The notes: generated by a model not told the origin, from the sequence alone. 64,000 bases of DNA from Pedobacter sp. Leaf194 (GCF_001423945.1 NZ_LMPU01000009.1:889125-953124); one strand, 5' to 3'; positions 9,391 to 18,964 are shown, counted from the stretch's first letter. Numbers and translations are program-made.

Positions 9391-10488
9391 ATGTTAAAAG
9401 GCCGGTTACACATTTTACTTTTTGCTGCCGTAAGTATCACGGTAATGATGATCAGTTACCTTTCCTTCCAGTACCTCTACGATAGCGCAGCCGAAAAATT
9501 ATGGGCCAGCAAAATGGAATCAGGCGCCAGAGAAAGCAGGGAAATTGGCCGTTTGCTGGAGCAACAACTGCAAAGTGGTCTTCCACAGGAAAAAGTAATA
9601 CACAACTTACAGCAAAGCATAGAAAATACCGACACACAAGGCGAATTTATCTGCATGTATGATAAAAACGGAATAGAGCTTTGCCACCCCAATCCAGGTT
9701 TGATTGGTCAGAAAATAACCAGTGGAAACTCAATCTTAGCATCCGGAAGCGGCTCAATACCTTTTAATGACGCCATTGCTCAACAAAAAAGTTTGGGCGG
9801 TACGAGAACTTTTCCCGCAGCGGAGAACAGGCATTCGGAAATTGTTAATATCTATCCGGTTAAGGGCAGCGACTGGATTGTGGCTGCACATGCAAATATT
9901 GAAGTATTAAAAGCAGAACTTTCTGGTCTTTACAGCCAATTTGTGGTGTGTTTTCTAATTACGGCGCTCATTATTATCGGTAGCTGTTTGTTGCTAATCA
10001 GGCAAATTTATGGGCGTTATGAAAAAGCGGTTTCCTCAGAAATAAGTAAGCTGAACGAAAAAGTAAATACACTGGGCAGCTTAAATGACCAGTTGGCCAG
10101 GTTGCAGCAGGAAAATGCCACAATTAAATTATACCAGGATAAAGAAATTTCCCGTAAACGAATCATTACCTATTTAAAGGATGAACTGATTCATCTGGAC
10201 ATTAGTGAAATTGCCTTTTTCTTTCTGGATGGAGCTGCCGTTAACATTGTAACCCATACGAACAAAAAGTACACAACGGCGTTAAGTTTGGATGAACTGA
10301 TGAAACAGCTTGATGATGAACAATTTTATCGTGCCAACCGGCAATTTATTATTAGCCTCAACTGCATAAAAACAATTTACATATACGGCAAAAACCAGCT
10401 GAAGATTGTGGTTTCACCCGAGCCTGATGAAGCCATACTAATTAGCAAAAACAAAGTGTCGGAATTTAAAAAATGGCTCGACAGATAG
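9391..10488 (+). CDS. Membrane-anchored LytTR transcription regulator with cache-like sensor
   Basis: A 365-residue protein with one membrane helix at about 7-27, an extracytoplasmic sensor region (about 28-182, cache-like with FICMYDKNGIELCHPNP), a second helix at about 183-205, a coiled coil (about 212-248) and a C-terminal LytTR DNA-binding domain (about 265-362, ending ISKNKVSEFKKWLDR). There is no receiver domain and no kinase. It is therefore probably a one-component regulator that reads a periplasmic signal and binds DNA from the membrane. It is divergent from the P460 cytochrome genes and converges on the IorAB-cytochrome operon, so either redox unit is a plausible target. Confidence 0.8.
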   Translation: MLKGRLHILLFAAVSITVMMISYLSFQYLYDSAAEKLWASKMESGARESREIGRLLEQQLQSGLPQEKVIHNLQQSIENTDTQGEFICMYDKNGIELCHPNPGLIGQKITSGNSILASGSGSIPFNDAIAQQKSLGGTRTFPAAENRHSEIVNIYPVKGSDWIVAAHANIEVLKAELSGLYSQFVVCFLITALIIIGSCLLLIRQIYGRYEKAVSSEISKLNEKVNTLGSLNDQLARLQQENATIKLYQDKEISRKRIITYLKDELIHLDISEIAFFFLDGAAVNIVTHTNKKYTTALSLDELMKQLDDEQFYRANRQFIISLNCIKTIYIYGKNQLKIVVSPEPDEAILISKNKVSEFKKWLDR

Positions 10489-10516
10489 CTTTTGCTATTA
10501 ATAACGCTGTTCCCAA

Positions 10517-11116
10517 TTATTTCGCGGGTGCAAAAGCACCCGTTTGCAACCATTTAAGCCACGCTTTTTTGAATTCAGCATGAGAAATCGGTGGCAAACT
10601 TCTGCCCTCGCCGGGATTCCATCCTGCCAGTACAAGTCCGTCATCAGCATGTGCAATCAGTTCCTTCATTCCTTTATTCCCGTTCTGTTTCGGGTTAACA
10701 AGCTGCTTAGCAAGCTGGTTCGCACTACGTCCCTGGAACACCATTTTCATATTGTCTGGCGGAAGATGCCAGTTAGGATTACCCGGAGGCGTATGCAGTC
10801 CGGGCGTATTTTCAGCTTGATGGCAATTTGAACACTTCATTGCTAAAACACCTTTGCCTTCAACACCGCGTTTTGGTAACATCGTGTGCAGATGGCTGTC
10901 GTCTCCCTGCAAGGGAACATTGCCCGCTGGATGACAGTTCATGCACCGCGGACTCATCAGCACAGCGTATACCTGCTTAAATGCGGCCACGGAGGCTATA
11001 CTATCCTTTACCACCATTAATGGTTCGGTTTTAGTTTCTTTCTTGCTAACGTTAAACGATAATGCCATAACTACAGAACTCAGCAGCATCAGGCCTAAAA
11101 TAATCGGTTTCTTCAT
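10517..11116 (-). CDS. Dihaem c-type cytochrome, partner of the IorAB hydroxylase
   Basis: A 199-residue exported protein with a signal helix (residues 3-20) and two c-haem sites, CMNCH (Cys58, Cys61, His62) and CSNCH (Cys95, Cys98, His99). Proteins of this kind follow iorAB-like genes in Bacteroidota and Proteobacteria and are assumed to take electrons from the molybdenum hydroxylase to the respiratory chain. The start codon overlaps the stop of the iorB-like gene by one base (TAATG), so the two are translationally coupled. The gene is the last of a three-gene operon and converges on the LytTR regulator gene 28 bases away. The role as electron acceptor is inferred from context. Confidence 0.85.
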   Translation of the reverse strand: MKKPIILGLMLLSSVVMALSFNVSKKETKTEPLMVVKDSIASVAAFKQVYAVLMSPRCMNCHPAGNVPLQGDDSHLHTMLPKRGVEGKGVLAMKCSNCHQAENTPGLHTPPGNPNWHLPPDNMKMVFQGRSANQLAKQLVNPKQNGNKGMKELIAHADDGLVLAGWNPGEGRSLPPISHAEFKKAWLKWLQTGAFAPAK

Positions 11117-13266
11117 TACTGTTGGATAAGTTTATGATTTGCAATGGGCAGGTTATATATTCTCTTTCCTGTGGCAGTAAAAATTGCATTTACGATTGCA
11201 GGGGCCGTTGGTGGCACAGAGCATTCTCCGGCACCGCCCATCTTTTCGTTACTATCCACAATAAAAACATTAATTTCGGGAGATTCATGCATGCGTGCGA
11301 TGCGATAATCATAAAAATTATTTTGCTGGAGCTTTCCTTTTTCTAATGTCAATTCGCCATAGAGAGCCATTGTAAGGCCGAAAACAATCCCGCTTTCAGT
11401 TTGCGCCTTCACTCCATCGGGGTTAACCGCCAAACCGCAATCAATGGCACAATCAATTTTATGAACCCGCACCTGTCCATCAGCAATGCTCACTTCTGCC
11501 AACACTGCTACAAAGCTTCCGAAAGCCTCATTTACTGCAATGCCTTTAAACCTTCCTTTGGGAAGTGTTTTTTTCCATTCACCTTTTTCTGCTACAAGAT
11601 TAAGTGCAGCCAGGTGACGGGGATGATCTGCCAATAATCTTTGCCTGTAGGCTACCGGATCCTGTCCGCTACTTTTCGCTAGTTCGTCAATCATCGTTTC
11701 CATCACATAAGCGGTATGGGTATGTCCAACTGAGCGGTACCACAGTACAGGAACAACTTCTTCAGTATTATGCAATCCAACAAAATGATCGGGCACTTGG
11801 GTTAGGTAAGGCGATCCCATTACGCCCTCTACAGAAGTGCTGTCGATGGGCGTTTTCGGGGCACCAAAGGCAGGCGTAGCAGCCTGCATGATTGATTGTC
11901 CGACAATATTATGTTTCCATGCCACAGGCAAGCCTTCACTGTTTAACCCTACCTGCACATTATGAACGAAAAACGGCCGGTAATGCCCGCCTTTCATATC
12001 ATCTTCGCGACTCCAAACCATTTTTATCGATTTGCCTGAATTCTTGGCAATATGTACGGCTTCTGAAACAAAATCTGTAACTGGTGTAGCTCTACGTCCG
12101 AAGCCGCCTCCCAGAAAGGGAATATTTACCTTAACCTTTTCGGGTGCAAAGCCCAGAATTTTTGCTGCCGATGCCTGCTCCGCCGCAGGCAATTGTGTTC
12201 CCGTCCAGATTTCACAGCCATCACCATCTATTCTAACAGTGCAGTTTAAAGGTTCCATTGCTGCATGCGCCAGATATGGAAATACATATTCTGCTTTATA
12301 AACCTTCGCAGATTTTGAAATTCCCGCAGCGGCATCGCCTTTTTTCTGTGCGGTTAAACCATCCGTGGCAGCAAGTTTTTTATATTCGGCTGCTTGTTTA
12401 ACGGTAGATAGCTGTGCTCCTATTCCATCCTCCCAAACAACAGATAAAACCTTTTTGCCCTGTTGTGCTGCGTAGTAATGCTCAGCAATCACGGCTACGC
12501 CGGTCGGTATCTGGACTACCTGCTTCACCCCGGGCACAAGCATGGCTTTTGTTGAATCAAATGATTTAACCTTTCCTCCAAAAACCGGAGCATGGGCAAC
12601 AACAGCAGTTAGCAAGCCGGGAAGTTTGATGTCCATACCAAAAACTGCGGAGCCATTTGTTTTTACCGATGCATCCAAGCGTTTGTTTCCTTTCCCGATG
12701 TATTTCCATTCAGCTGGTTTTTTAAGCTGTGGCCGCTCTGGTATAGGAAGCAAGGCTGCATCTGCTGCTAATTCGCCGTAGGTATATTTGTTTTTACCTG
12801 CGATAACAATACCATTCTCGGCTTTACAGTCTTTTAAATCCGTTCCTGACTTTTTAGAAGCAGCTTGCATAAGCATAATCCTGGCGGTTGCGCCGGCGTA
12901 TCGGTATCGGTCAAACTCCGACCAGGTTGTTGAGGATCCTCCTGTTATCTGAACGCCGAAAACAGTATGGTTTAGTGCTTTATCCGGCCCTCCATGTTTA
13001 ACGATTATTTTTTTGAGGTCAACGTCCAGTTCCTCAGCTATCAACATCGGTAGGGTTGTCCAAATGCCCTGGCCCATTTCTACATGACTAAGCGTAACGG
13101 TTATGGTGTTGTCGGCGCCAATATTCAAAAAGGCATTTGGCGTAAATCCGGATGTAGCTGTTGGCTGTGATAATGCAGCCAGCTTATTTGCCTGTGGAAT
13201 GGTGAATGATATTAGCAAGCCGCCGCCAAGAACCGCACTTGATTGTATGAAGTTTCTTCGGTTCAT
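11116..13266 (-). CDS. Molybdopterin-binding hydroxylase large subunit (IorB-like)
   Basis: A 716-residue member of the xanthine dehydrogenase/aldehyde oxidase family, isoquinoline 1-oxidoreductase beta-subunit type. It begins with a Tat-like signal, [15 protein letters not shown], so it is probably exported already folded with its molybdenum cofactor. Cofactor and active-site motifs include [30 protein letters not shown] and the catalytic-Glu motif [18 protein letters not shown] near the C-terminus. It would hydroxylate an N-heteroaromatic or aldehyde substrate with water as oxygen donor; the true substrate is unknown. It overlaps the 2Fe-2S subunit gene by 4 bases and the cytochrome gene by 1 base, giving a tightly coupled operon. 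Confidence 0.92.
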   Translation of the reverse strand: MNRRNFIQSSAVLGGGLLISFTIPQANKLAALSQPTATSGFTPNAFLNIGADNTITVTLSHVEMGQGIWTTLPMLIAEELDVDLKKIIVKHGGPDKALNHTVFGVQITGGSSTTWSEFDRYRYAGATARIMLMQAASKKSGTDLKDCKAENGIVIAGKNKYTYGELAADAALLPIPERPQLKKPAEWKYIGKGNKRLDASVKTNGSAVFGMDIKLPGLLTAVVAHAPVFGGKVKSFDSTKAMLVPGVKQVVQIPTGVAVIAEHYYAAQQGKKVLSVVWEDGIGAQLSTVKQAAEYKKLAATDGLTAQKKGDAAAGISKSAKVYKAEYVFPYLAHAAMEPLNCTVRIDGDGCEIWTGTQLPAAEQASAAKILGFAPEKVKVNIPFLGGGFGRRATPVTDFVSEAVHIAKNSGKSIKMVWSREDDMKGGHYRPFFVHNVQVGLNSEGLPVAWKHNIVGQSIMQAATPAFGAPKTPIDSTSVEGVMGSPYLTQVPDHFVGLHNTEEVVPVLWYRSVGHTHTAYVMETMIDELAKSSGQDPVAYRQRLLADHPRHLAALNLVAEKGEWKKTLPKGRFKGIAVNEAFGSFVAVLAEVSIADGQVRVHKIDCAIDCGLAVNPDGVKAQTESGIVFGLTMALYGELTLEKGKLQQNNFYDYRIARMHESPEINVFIVDSNEKMGGAGECSVPPTAPAIVNAIFTATGKRIYNLPIANHKLIQQ

Positions 13267-13739
13267 GGCTTTACTCCCTCCTGCTGCATCTTCGCAGCTT
13301 TATGGATTGCAGCCCTTATTCTTGGGTAAGTGCCACAACGGCAAATGTTACCCGACATTGCATCATCAATATCCTGATCCGTTGGGTTTGGCTTTTCCCG
13401 CAGCAATACCGCTGCAGACATAAGCTGCCCGGACTGGCAATATCCGCACTGCGGTACATCCAGTTCTGCCCACGCCAACTGAAGCGGATGGTCGTTATTT
13501 TCGCTCAATGCCTCAATGGTGATAATTTGCTGTCCTACTGCCCTGCTTACCTTGGTAACGCATGAACGCAGTGCTTCTCCGTTTACATGAACGGTGCAGG
13601 CGCCACACTGGGCTACGCCACATCCAAATTTAGTACCTGTAAGCCCAAGTAGGTCGCGAAGAACCCAAAGCAATGGCATATTAGGATCAACATTAACCTC
13701 TCTAGCCAAACCGTTTACAGTTAGCGTTAATTTCTCCAT
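13263..13739 (-). CDS. 2Fe-2S subunit of molybdenum hydroxylase (IorA-like)
   Basis: A 158-residue protein carrying two [2Fe-2S] clusters. A plant-ferredoxin-type domain has Cys40, Cys45, Cys48 and Cys60 ([10 protein letters not shown]). A C-terminal helical domain has CGYC (Cys98, Cys101) and CRC (Cys133, Cys135). This is the complete small-subunit layout of the IorAB family. It passes electrons from the molybdenum centre of the large subunit towards the cytochrome. It has no signal peptide and probably crosses the membrane in complex with the Tat-bearing large subunit, as in related enzymes. It is the first gene of the operon; the 178 bases upstream separate it from the next minus-strand gene. 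Confidence 0.93.
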   Translation of the reverse strand: MEKLTLTVNGLAREVNVDPNMPLLWVLRDLLGLTGTKFGCGVAQCGACTVHVNGEALRSCVTKVSRAVGQQIITIEALSENNDHPLQLAWAELDVPQCGYCQSGQLMSAAVLLREKPNPTDQDIDDAMSGNICRCGTYPRIRAAIHKAAKMQQEGVKP

Positions 13740-13917
13740 TATAATTTGAAATTATTTGTATATCAATATAGTTAGTATTTTCCTAATATGCCTCATACGA
13801 AAAACAAATCGCTATCAACAACAGCATTTTCCGAAGACCTGGGTGGTTCGCATTGCCACATTATCCGCTCAGTTTCAATTCGCGGGCTTTGTTAGCCTTT
13901 ACAATGACAAGAATACT

Positions 13918-14967
13918 TTACTCCACTTTCCTGAAAATAGATTTCATGGTTTCTTTATCCAGACTTTCCATATCGATTAATTTTAATGTTTTCACCATTT
14001 CTAGCGTAGAAGTTTTATAGGTTTTAAAGTGTGGCGTCTGCAAGTGATTTTCATAAGCGGCTTTATCGGCGTAGATTTCAACAATCCTTATCTGTGTTGG
14101 CTGTGCTTTCTGAAACATTGGAAAAATAGCAACCACGCCGGGTTCTTTAGCAATCGATGCAGCCGCCTCTTCTTTTAGGATAGATTTGTAATGTTCCAAA
14201 TGTTCAGGAAGGATTTCTATTTCAGAAATGCGGACAATCATATCTCGCCGTACAACTGGCAGCAAAGGCCGGTCTATATTTTTTAGTAAGGTATTTGCCT
14301 GCGTTGTACTTACCAATTCCTGAACAACAACGCTCAATTCTTGCAGCTGCGAATCTGTTATGCCCGTATTTCTACCCATTTTAAGGTGCGCCTGCAACTG
14401 GCTCTCCACGCCCTCCATAGCTGTTAATGCAGTAATAGTAATTAGCTCTCGTTTGCGAAAATCGAGCACCTCACTTGCGAAGACATCCGCAAAAAGATGT
14501 TCTTTCAAAAAAGCATCAATACGCGGTGCAAATTCTCCAAAACCAGGTGCGGGCTTAGCTTGTGGTGTTTTAGTGAGTTGCTCCAGCGTTCGGCGACCCT
14601 GTTCATATTTATCGCTTACCGTGTTTTGAATAATTTTTTGCCCTTCGGGATCTTCGATCTTCCTCGCTTTGCGTTCATCCAAAACTGCAGAAAAAGTGTT
14701 AATAGCATTTAAACTCCGCGGAAACCCACAATAAGCATAGAGTTGTGTAAGTGCTTCTTTAATTTCATTGATGGTTAAACCATTATCAAGTCCGCGGTCC
14801 AGCTGAACTTTAAGCAGCTCTATTTTACCTGCAGCTGTTGTTGCTGCAATACCTGCAAGGCTTCTTTCCTGTTTAGTTAATGTTGCCATTTCTTGTGCTT
14901 TGGATTTGGGGATGATTACATTGAACAGCAACAGTAGCAATCCAAGTTTCCAGCTGATTAATTTCAT
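13918..14967 (-). CDS. Secreted fusion of two carboxymuconolactone-decarboxylase-like domains and a monooxygenase-like domain
   Basis: A 349-residue exported protein (signal residues 1-24, ending SKA-Q). Residues about 35-115 and about 140-235 are two carboxymuconolactone decarboxylase (AhpD-like) domains; the first shows AYCGFPRSLNAINTF, the second FRKRELITITALTAMEGVESQL. Residues about 245-335 form an antibiotic-biosynthesis-monooxygenase-like ferredoxin-fold domain (IVRISEIEILPEHLEHYKSIL ... VEIYADKAAYENHLQTPHF). No CxxC peroxidase motif is visible. The start overlaps the upstream cupin gene by 4 bases. Related CMD proteins act on aromatic breakdown products or as stress redox proteins. 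The activity and substrate here are not known. Confidence 0.82.
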   Translation of the reverse strand: MKLISWKLGLLLLLFNVIIPKSKAQEMATLTKQERSLAGIAATTAAGKIELLKVQLDRGLDNGLTINEIKEALTQLYAYCGFPRSLNAINTFSAVLDERKARKIEDPEGQKIIQNTVSDKYEQGRRTLEQLTKTPQAKPAPGFGEFAPRIDAFLKEHLFADVFASEVLDFRKRELITITALTAMEGVESQLQAHLKMGRNTGITDSQLQELSVVVQELVSTTQANTLLKNIDRPLLPVVRRDMIVRISEIEILPEHLEHYKSILKEEAAASIAKEPGVVAIFPMFQKAQPTQIRIVEIYADKAAYENHLQTPHFKTYKTSTLEMVKTLKLIDMESLDKETMKSIFRKVE

Positions 14968-15488
14968 ATTTTCGGAATCTCGTTATTGGCATTTTGATAG
15001 ACCTCATCACTAACCGGCTCTAGCCATTTATTTTCGTTTGCAGCAGGATTGCCATTGGTGGCAAGGTGAGAGAACCAGCTTTCGGCCGTTGCGCCGTGCC
15101 AGTGTTCTACGTTCGGTGCAATTTCTACGATGTCGCCAGGCTTTAAATACCTTGCCGGTTTACCCCGCTCCTGGTACAAACCTTCGCCACCAATTACTAT
15201 CAGTAACTGCCCGCCGGTATGGCTGTGCCAATTGTTTCTGCAGCCAGGCTCGAAGGTTACATTTGCCAATGGAACATTGAGATCTTTATTGCTGGTTAGC
15301 GTAGCCAGATAAGATGTGCCGGTAAAGTATTTGGCAAAGCCGGCGTTTTCTTCGCCGGTCGGAAAATCGCTTATTTTTGGAATTTCTGTTTTCATTTTAT
15401 TTTCTGTTTTTTGAAGTACGCTTTGCGCATTCAGCTTATACGTAGTGAAGGAGGCTATCATCGCCATAATTATCATTTTGCTTACCAT
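14964..15488 (-). CDS. Exported cupin-domain protein
   Basis: A 174-residue small cupin. The barrel motifs include PGCRNNWHSHTGGQLLIVIGGEG (metal ligands His-x-His and a following Glu/Gln position) and PGDIVEIAPNVEHWHGA. The N-terminus MVSKMIIMAMIASFTTYKLNAQ looks like a signal peptide, matching the exported CMD protein encoded next. An internal ATG 31 codons on (MKTEIPKIS) would give a cytoplasmic form of the usual cupin length and cannot be excluded. It lies 8 bases after the acetyltransferase gene and overlaps the CMD gene by 4 bases. Cupin-CMD pairs are common and are often under AraC regulators, as here. Confidence 0.83.
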   Translation of the reverse strand: MVSKMIIMAMIASFTTYKLNAQSVLQKTENKMKTEIPKISDFPTGEENAGFAKYFTGTSYLATLTSNKDLNVPLANVTFEPGCRNNWHSHTGGQLLIVIGGEGLYQERGKPARYLKPGDIVEIAPNVEHWHGATAESWFSHLATNGNPAANENKWLEPVSDEVYQNANNEIPKI

Positions 15489-15496
15489 CGGCTTCC

Positions 15497-16063
15497 CTAA
15501 ATTTGTTTTAAGAACCTTGCCGGCACCCCACCCACAACAGTATTGTCTTCAACATTTTTTGAAACTACTGCACCAGCGGCAACAACAGCATTTTCGCCAA
15601 TGGTTACACCTGGCAATATGATCGCGTTTGCTCCAATCCAGGCATTTTTTTTAATATGGATTTTACCCGGTACCAAGCATGCCCGCTCGGCTGGTGCCAA
15701 CGGATGGCCCTCGGAAAGCAAACTTACTTTCGGACCGATCAGCACATTGTCTTCAATCACAATTCCACCTAATGTTAAAAATGTGCAGTCGAAATTGATA
15801 AAGACATTTTTTCCGATACTTAGATGCTTTCCGTAATTGATGTACAGCGGTGGAAAAACAGCTACTGTTTGGTCTATTTTTTTGCCGGTAATTTGACCAA
15901 GGATTTCTACCATGAAAGCCGGATCAGCACTGCTGTTAAGCTGTTGCAACAGGCCAATCGTCGCATAGGACGACTTTCTGAGTTCACCCCATCCGCCATG
16001 CGCTGCAGTGATGTTTTGCCCGTTATTTAAATCGTCGAATATTGAATTATCTGAATTATTCAT
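15497..16063 (-). CDS. Hexapeptide-repeat O-acetyltransferase (maltose/galactoside acetyltransferase family)
   Basis: A 188-residue left-handed beta-helix acyltransferase. The catalytic histidine is in SEGHPLAP and the repeat section runs through KNAWIGANAIILPGVTIGENAVVAAGAVVSKNV to the family-typical C-terminus VVGGVPARFLKQI. It should acetylate a hydroxyl of a sugar or similar acceptor using acetyl-CoA in the cytoplasm. Its N-terminal 60 residues match the family only loosely. It is the first gene of the acetyltransferase-cupin-CMD operon and is divergent from the AraC regulator, 103 bases apart. How it fits with two apparently exported partners is not clear. Confidence 0.85.
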   Translation of the reverse strand: MNNSDNSIFDDLNNGQNITAAHGGWGELRKSSYATIGLLQQLNSSADPAFMVEILGQITGKKIDQTVAVFPPLYINYGKHLSIGKNVFINFDCTFLTLGGIVIEDNVLIGPKVSLLSEGHPLAPAERACLVPGKIHIKKNAWIGANAIILPGVTIGENAVVAAGAVVSKNVEDNTVVGGVPARFLKQI

Positions 16064-16112
16064 CTTATTAAAACATCAAATCTCCGACCAATTTAGTTCT
16101 GATTTATGGCAC

Positions 16113-16126
16113 TAATGACGCCATTA
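16113..16126. promoter_or_regulatory. Possible AraC operator between divergent genes
   Basis: The 103-base gap between the acetyltransferase operon and the araC-type gene contains TAATG-ACGC-CATTA, a short inverted repeat with perfect 5-base arms inside ACTAATGACGCCATTAATGT. Its place between the two divergent starts suits a shared operator, but 5-base arms are weak evidence. Confidence 0.25.
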
Positions 16127-16166
16127 ATGTCAAATATTACCTAATTTAGGATTTAAATTCGAATAA

Positions 16167-16994
16167 ATGAGTGAAACGCAGGACGCAAGGGTGGTATACT
16201 TATCGCTCGACCACATCGAGCCATCAGTTGAAACACTGTTGAAAAGGTACCACGTGCACCTTTATTGCCATAAAGGAAAATTAGCTTTTATTTTTGGCGA
16301 TCAGCTTCTGGCCTGTAAGGCCGGGCAGTTTTTATTCTGGTTTGCCGAATCGAGGTGGAGCATTAAATCCGTATCGAAGGGATTTAAAGCCACGGTGTTA
16401 CTTGTAGAAAAGCGTTTCCTGCTGGATAATGTGCCTGACCAAGGTTGGAGCATTAATGCACAGCTTCATTCGAGGGTGCACCCGGTTAAAGATATTCGCT
16501 CCAAAGCAGAAAGAGAGAAAATTTTAAACAACTTTAAATGGTTGCTTTTACGTTTCGAGGAAACGGAACACCGTTTTTATGAGGAAGCGCTGAAACTTCA
16601 AATGCAGCTGTTTATTTTAGAAATGTGGCATAGTTTCGCTAATGAGTACGAACGCCGGCGCCATAGCTTGCAAACCGGAACATTATACGAGCAGTTTATT
16701 AATTTACTGCAACAGCACTGCCTAACTCAAAGGGAAGTACAGTTTTACGCCAATGCATTAAACATTACCCCTAAATACCTAAATTATCTTTGTAAAATTC
16801 ACTCCGACCGAACCGCGTCCAGCTGGATACACGGACACGCCAAAGAAAGGATCATCCTTTTGTTGCAAAACAGGCACCTGAACATTGCCGAAATTGCCGA
16901 AGAAATGCAGTTTAGCAGTACTTCTTTTTTTACCAGGTATGTTAAAAAAATTTTAGGGCAAACACCAAGTAGTTTCAGGATGAGGTTAGACTAG
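16167..16994 (+). CDS. AraC-family transcriptional regulator
   Basis: A 275-residue regulator. Residues about 1-170 are an N-terminal ligand or dimerisation region that I cannot assign. Residues about 175-275 contain the two helix-turn-helix units of the AraC/XylS domain, with HLNIAEIAEEMQFSSTSFFTRYVKKILGQTPSSFRMRL as the second, typical HTH. It is divergent from the acetyltransferase-cupin-CMD operon and probably controls it. The inducer is unknown. Confidence 0.88.
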   Translation: MSETQDARVVYLSLDHIEPSVETLLKRYHVHLYCHKGKLAFIFGDQLLACKAGQFLFWFAESRWSIKSVSKGFKATVLLVEKRFLLDNVPDQGWSINAQLHSRVHPVKDIRSKAEREKILNNFKWLLLRFEETEHRFYEEALKLQMQLFILEMWHSFANEYERRRHSLQTGTLYEQFINLLQQHCLTQREVQFYANALNITPKYLNYLCKIHSDRTASSWIHGHAKERIILLLQNRHLNIAEIAEEMQFSSTSFFTRYVKKILGQTPSSFRMRLD

Positions 16995-17363
16995 GCTAAA
17001 ATACTGCTCTAAACGAACCGATTAGCCGGCTCAGCAATACATCGAAATTTGCAGGTATTGGCAAGAAAAAAGGGTAAAAACTTTACTGTCTCATTTGCTG
17101 AGGGACTCCCGTTCGCTTTATGTTAAACAAAAAAATATTTCCGAGGTGAAAAAATGCACAAACCGGAATTTGTATGTAGTCGAAACCACGTTGCTTACTC
17201 GTGTGGCCGTTAAGGAAAAATCAAAAAATGCTTTTATAAACTAACACATACCCTACGTGTTTTACGGTAATTATCACGTAATAAAGCAATTAGCCGCTCC
17301 TATATTCCAATAATAAAATGATAACTGTCTATATTTAGTTAACCAGAAACTAAATATAAAATT
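16995..17363. other. Gene-free stretch before the haem peroxidase
   Basis: No gene is supported here. The only structure noted is a short inverted repeat, TACGTG (17254-17259) and CACGTA (17275-17280), about 90-110 bases upstream of the peroxidase start. It could be a regulator site but is too short to claim. Confidence 0.4.
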
Positions 17364-18878
17364 ATGAGCAGACATGGAGCCCTCTATCAGGACATAGTCC
17401 CTTTTACGTCCCGATTTTACGACAAAGGTAAATTCGGGAGAATCTTTCCCTCTCTTCCGCCTTTCGCGGCGGATACAAAAAAAGTTCGCGAAGCACTTAT
17501 CGATATTGGCAAAAAAGGCGGAATAATGGACGCAAAGGATGATTTGACAAAAGACCCGGTAGAGTTAATCACTAACCCCCTTCTGCAGGTGAATAATCCG
17601 AATTCGCCTGTGATGAGTGCAGGAATGACCTTTTTGGGGCAGTTCATCGACCACGACATAACATTTGATCCAACTTCCAGCCTTGAGCGTCAAAGCGATC
17701 CTGAGTTTATCGAAAATTTCAGAACGCCTTCACTCGCCCTGGATAACGTTTATGGAAGTGGCCCGGGTGCTTCTCCGCATCTTTATGATCAATCGGATGG
17801 GCTCGGAATTAAAATGCTTTTACATCCGATGGGGGTGAAAGGCAAAGATGATATTGATAAATGCGATTTACCACGAAATTCCCAAAATACAGCGCTGATT
17901 GGTGATCCAAGAAATGATGAGAATCTCATCGTTTCACAGCTGCAGGTGCTCTTCCTGAGGTTTCATAATGCGGTTGTAGATGCTTTGCGGGCAAAATATC
18001 CGTCAAAATCTCCAGGCGTAATTTTTACGGAAGCTCAAGAGCTGGTACGCTGGCATTATCAATGGATATTATTGCATGAATTTCTGCCTTTGCTTTGCGG
18101 ACAGGAGGTAGTTGATGATATTTTAAACAAGGGAAGGCAGTTTTACGGCTGGCACAACAGCCCATTCATTCCGGTTGAGTTTTCAGTTGCTGCCTATCGG
18201 TTTGGCCACAGTCAGATCCGTCCATCTTACAGGGCCAATTTTGGCATTGCAAACAAGCCAAATCCTGCGCCTTTTTTTGCAGATATATTTGATTTCTCGG
18301 CAGATCCGCTGCATGCGGACCCAAATGATTTGAGGGGCGGAAAAAGGGCAGAACGGAGATTTTTGGACTGGCATACCTTTTTCAACCTTGGGGATGGGAG
18401 CATGCGCCCGAATAAACTGATCGATACCAAACTATCTTCACCCCTATTTCAATTACCAGGTTTCGCCTCGGCAGATGTAATTTCCCTGGCGTCCAGAAAC
18501 CTGCTTAGGAGCCTGACCTTTGGGCTGCCATCCGGACAAAGAGTAGCCCATGCTATGCGTATGCAACCGATGGATGCTGAAGTATTTGAAGATTTAAAGC
18601 ACTACAAAGTAAATTTCGAACATAGTACACCCCTATGGTTTTATATTTTAAAAGAGGCCGAAACACAGCAGATGGGTTTAAAACTTGGTGAGGTTGGGTC
18701 GAGGATAGTAACAGAAGTTTTTGTTGGGTTGTTAGAGGGTGATAACACATCCTTCCTCTCTCAAAATCCGTTTTGGAAGCCCTGTTTGCCCTGCTGGGAA
18801 CCATATAGAAACAACAAGCACTTCACCATCGCCGATCTTTGCCGCATTGCTGAAGGAAAAGTTCAGATTTCTCTTTAA
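17364..18878 (+). CDS. Animal-type (peroxinectin-like) haem peroxidase
   Basis: A 504-residue protein of the animal haem peroxidase superfamily. The distal signature GQFIDHDITFDP contains Gln93, Asp96 and His97. The distal Arg/Asn motif appears as LFLRFHNAVVDAL, and the proximal histidine lies in AYRFGHSQIR. A C-terminal VGLLEGDNTSFLSQNP block also matches the family. It has no signal peptide or membrane segment, so it appears cytoplasmic or released by another route. It would oxidise halides or organic donors with hydrogen peroxide. It is followed 86 bases later by a SnoaL-like secreted protein. Bacterial members are scattered, so horizontal origin is possible but not shown. Confidence 0.85.
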   Translation: MSRHGALYQDIVPFTSRFYDKGKFGRIFPSLPPFAADTKKVREALIDIGKKGGIMDAKDDLTKDPVELITNPLLQVNNPNSPVMSAGMTFLGQFIDHDITFDPTSSLERQSDPEFIENFRTPSLALDNVYGSGPGASPHLYDQSDGLGIKMLLHPMGVKGKDDIDKCDLPRNSQNTALIGDPRNDENLIVSQLQVLFLRFHNAVVDALRAKYPSKSPGVIFTEAQELVRWHYQWILLHEFLPLLCGQEVVDDILNKGRQFYGWHNSPFIPVEFSVAAYRFGHSQIRPSYRANFGIANKPNPAPFFADIFDFSADPLHADPNDLRGGKRAERRFLDWHTFFNLGDGSMRPNKLIDTKLSSPLFQLPGFASADVISLASRNLLRSLTFGLPSGQRVAHAMRMQPMDAEVFEDLKHYKVNFEHSTPLWFYILKEAETQQMGLKLGEVGSRIVTEVFVGLLEGDNTSFLSQNPFWKPCLPCWEPYRNNKHFTIADLCRIAEGKVQISL

Positions 18879-18883
18879 AATAC

Positions 18884-18916
18884 GGGTGCTCAGGATAATG
18901 CCGGTTCTGAGCGCCC
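18884..18916 (+). terminator. Stem-loop after the peroxidase gene
   Basis: GGGTGCTCAG and CTGAGCGCCC form a 10-bp stem (one G-U pair) with a 13-base loop, starting 6 bases after the peroxidase stop. There is no clear U-tract, so it may be an attenuator or mRNA 3' end rather than a strong terminator. Confidence 0.45.
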
Positions 18917-18964
18917 AATAAATAACCAGGTTTTACCAGGCTCATTTAATCTAATTTAACTTTT

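Noticed and set aside
13770..13788. TTAGTATTTTCCTAA, similar to the umuD-side element
   Set aside because: Only the TTAGTATTT part matches, the palindrome is not the same, and no gene starts downstream on that strand.
17154..17213. A 19-codon frame after a GAGGTG ribosome-binding-like sequence
   Set aside because: Too short, no conserved context, and Bacteroidota rarely depend on such sites.
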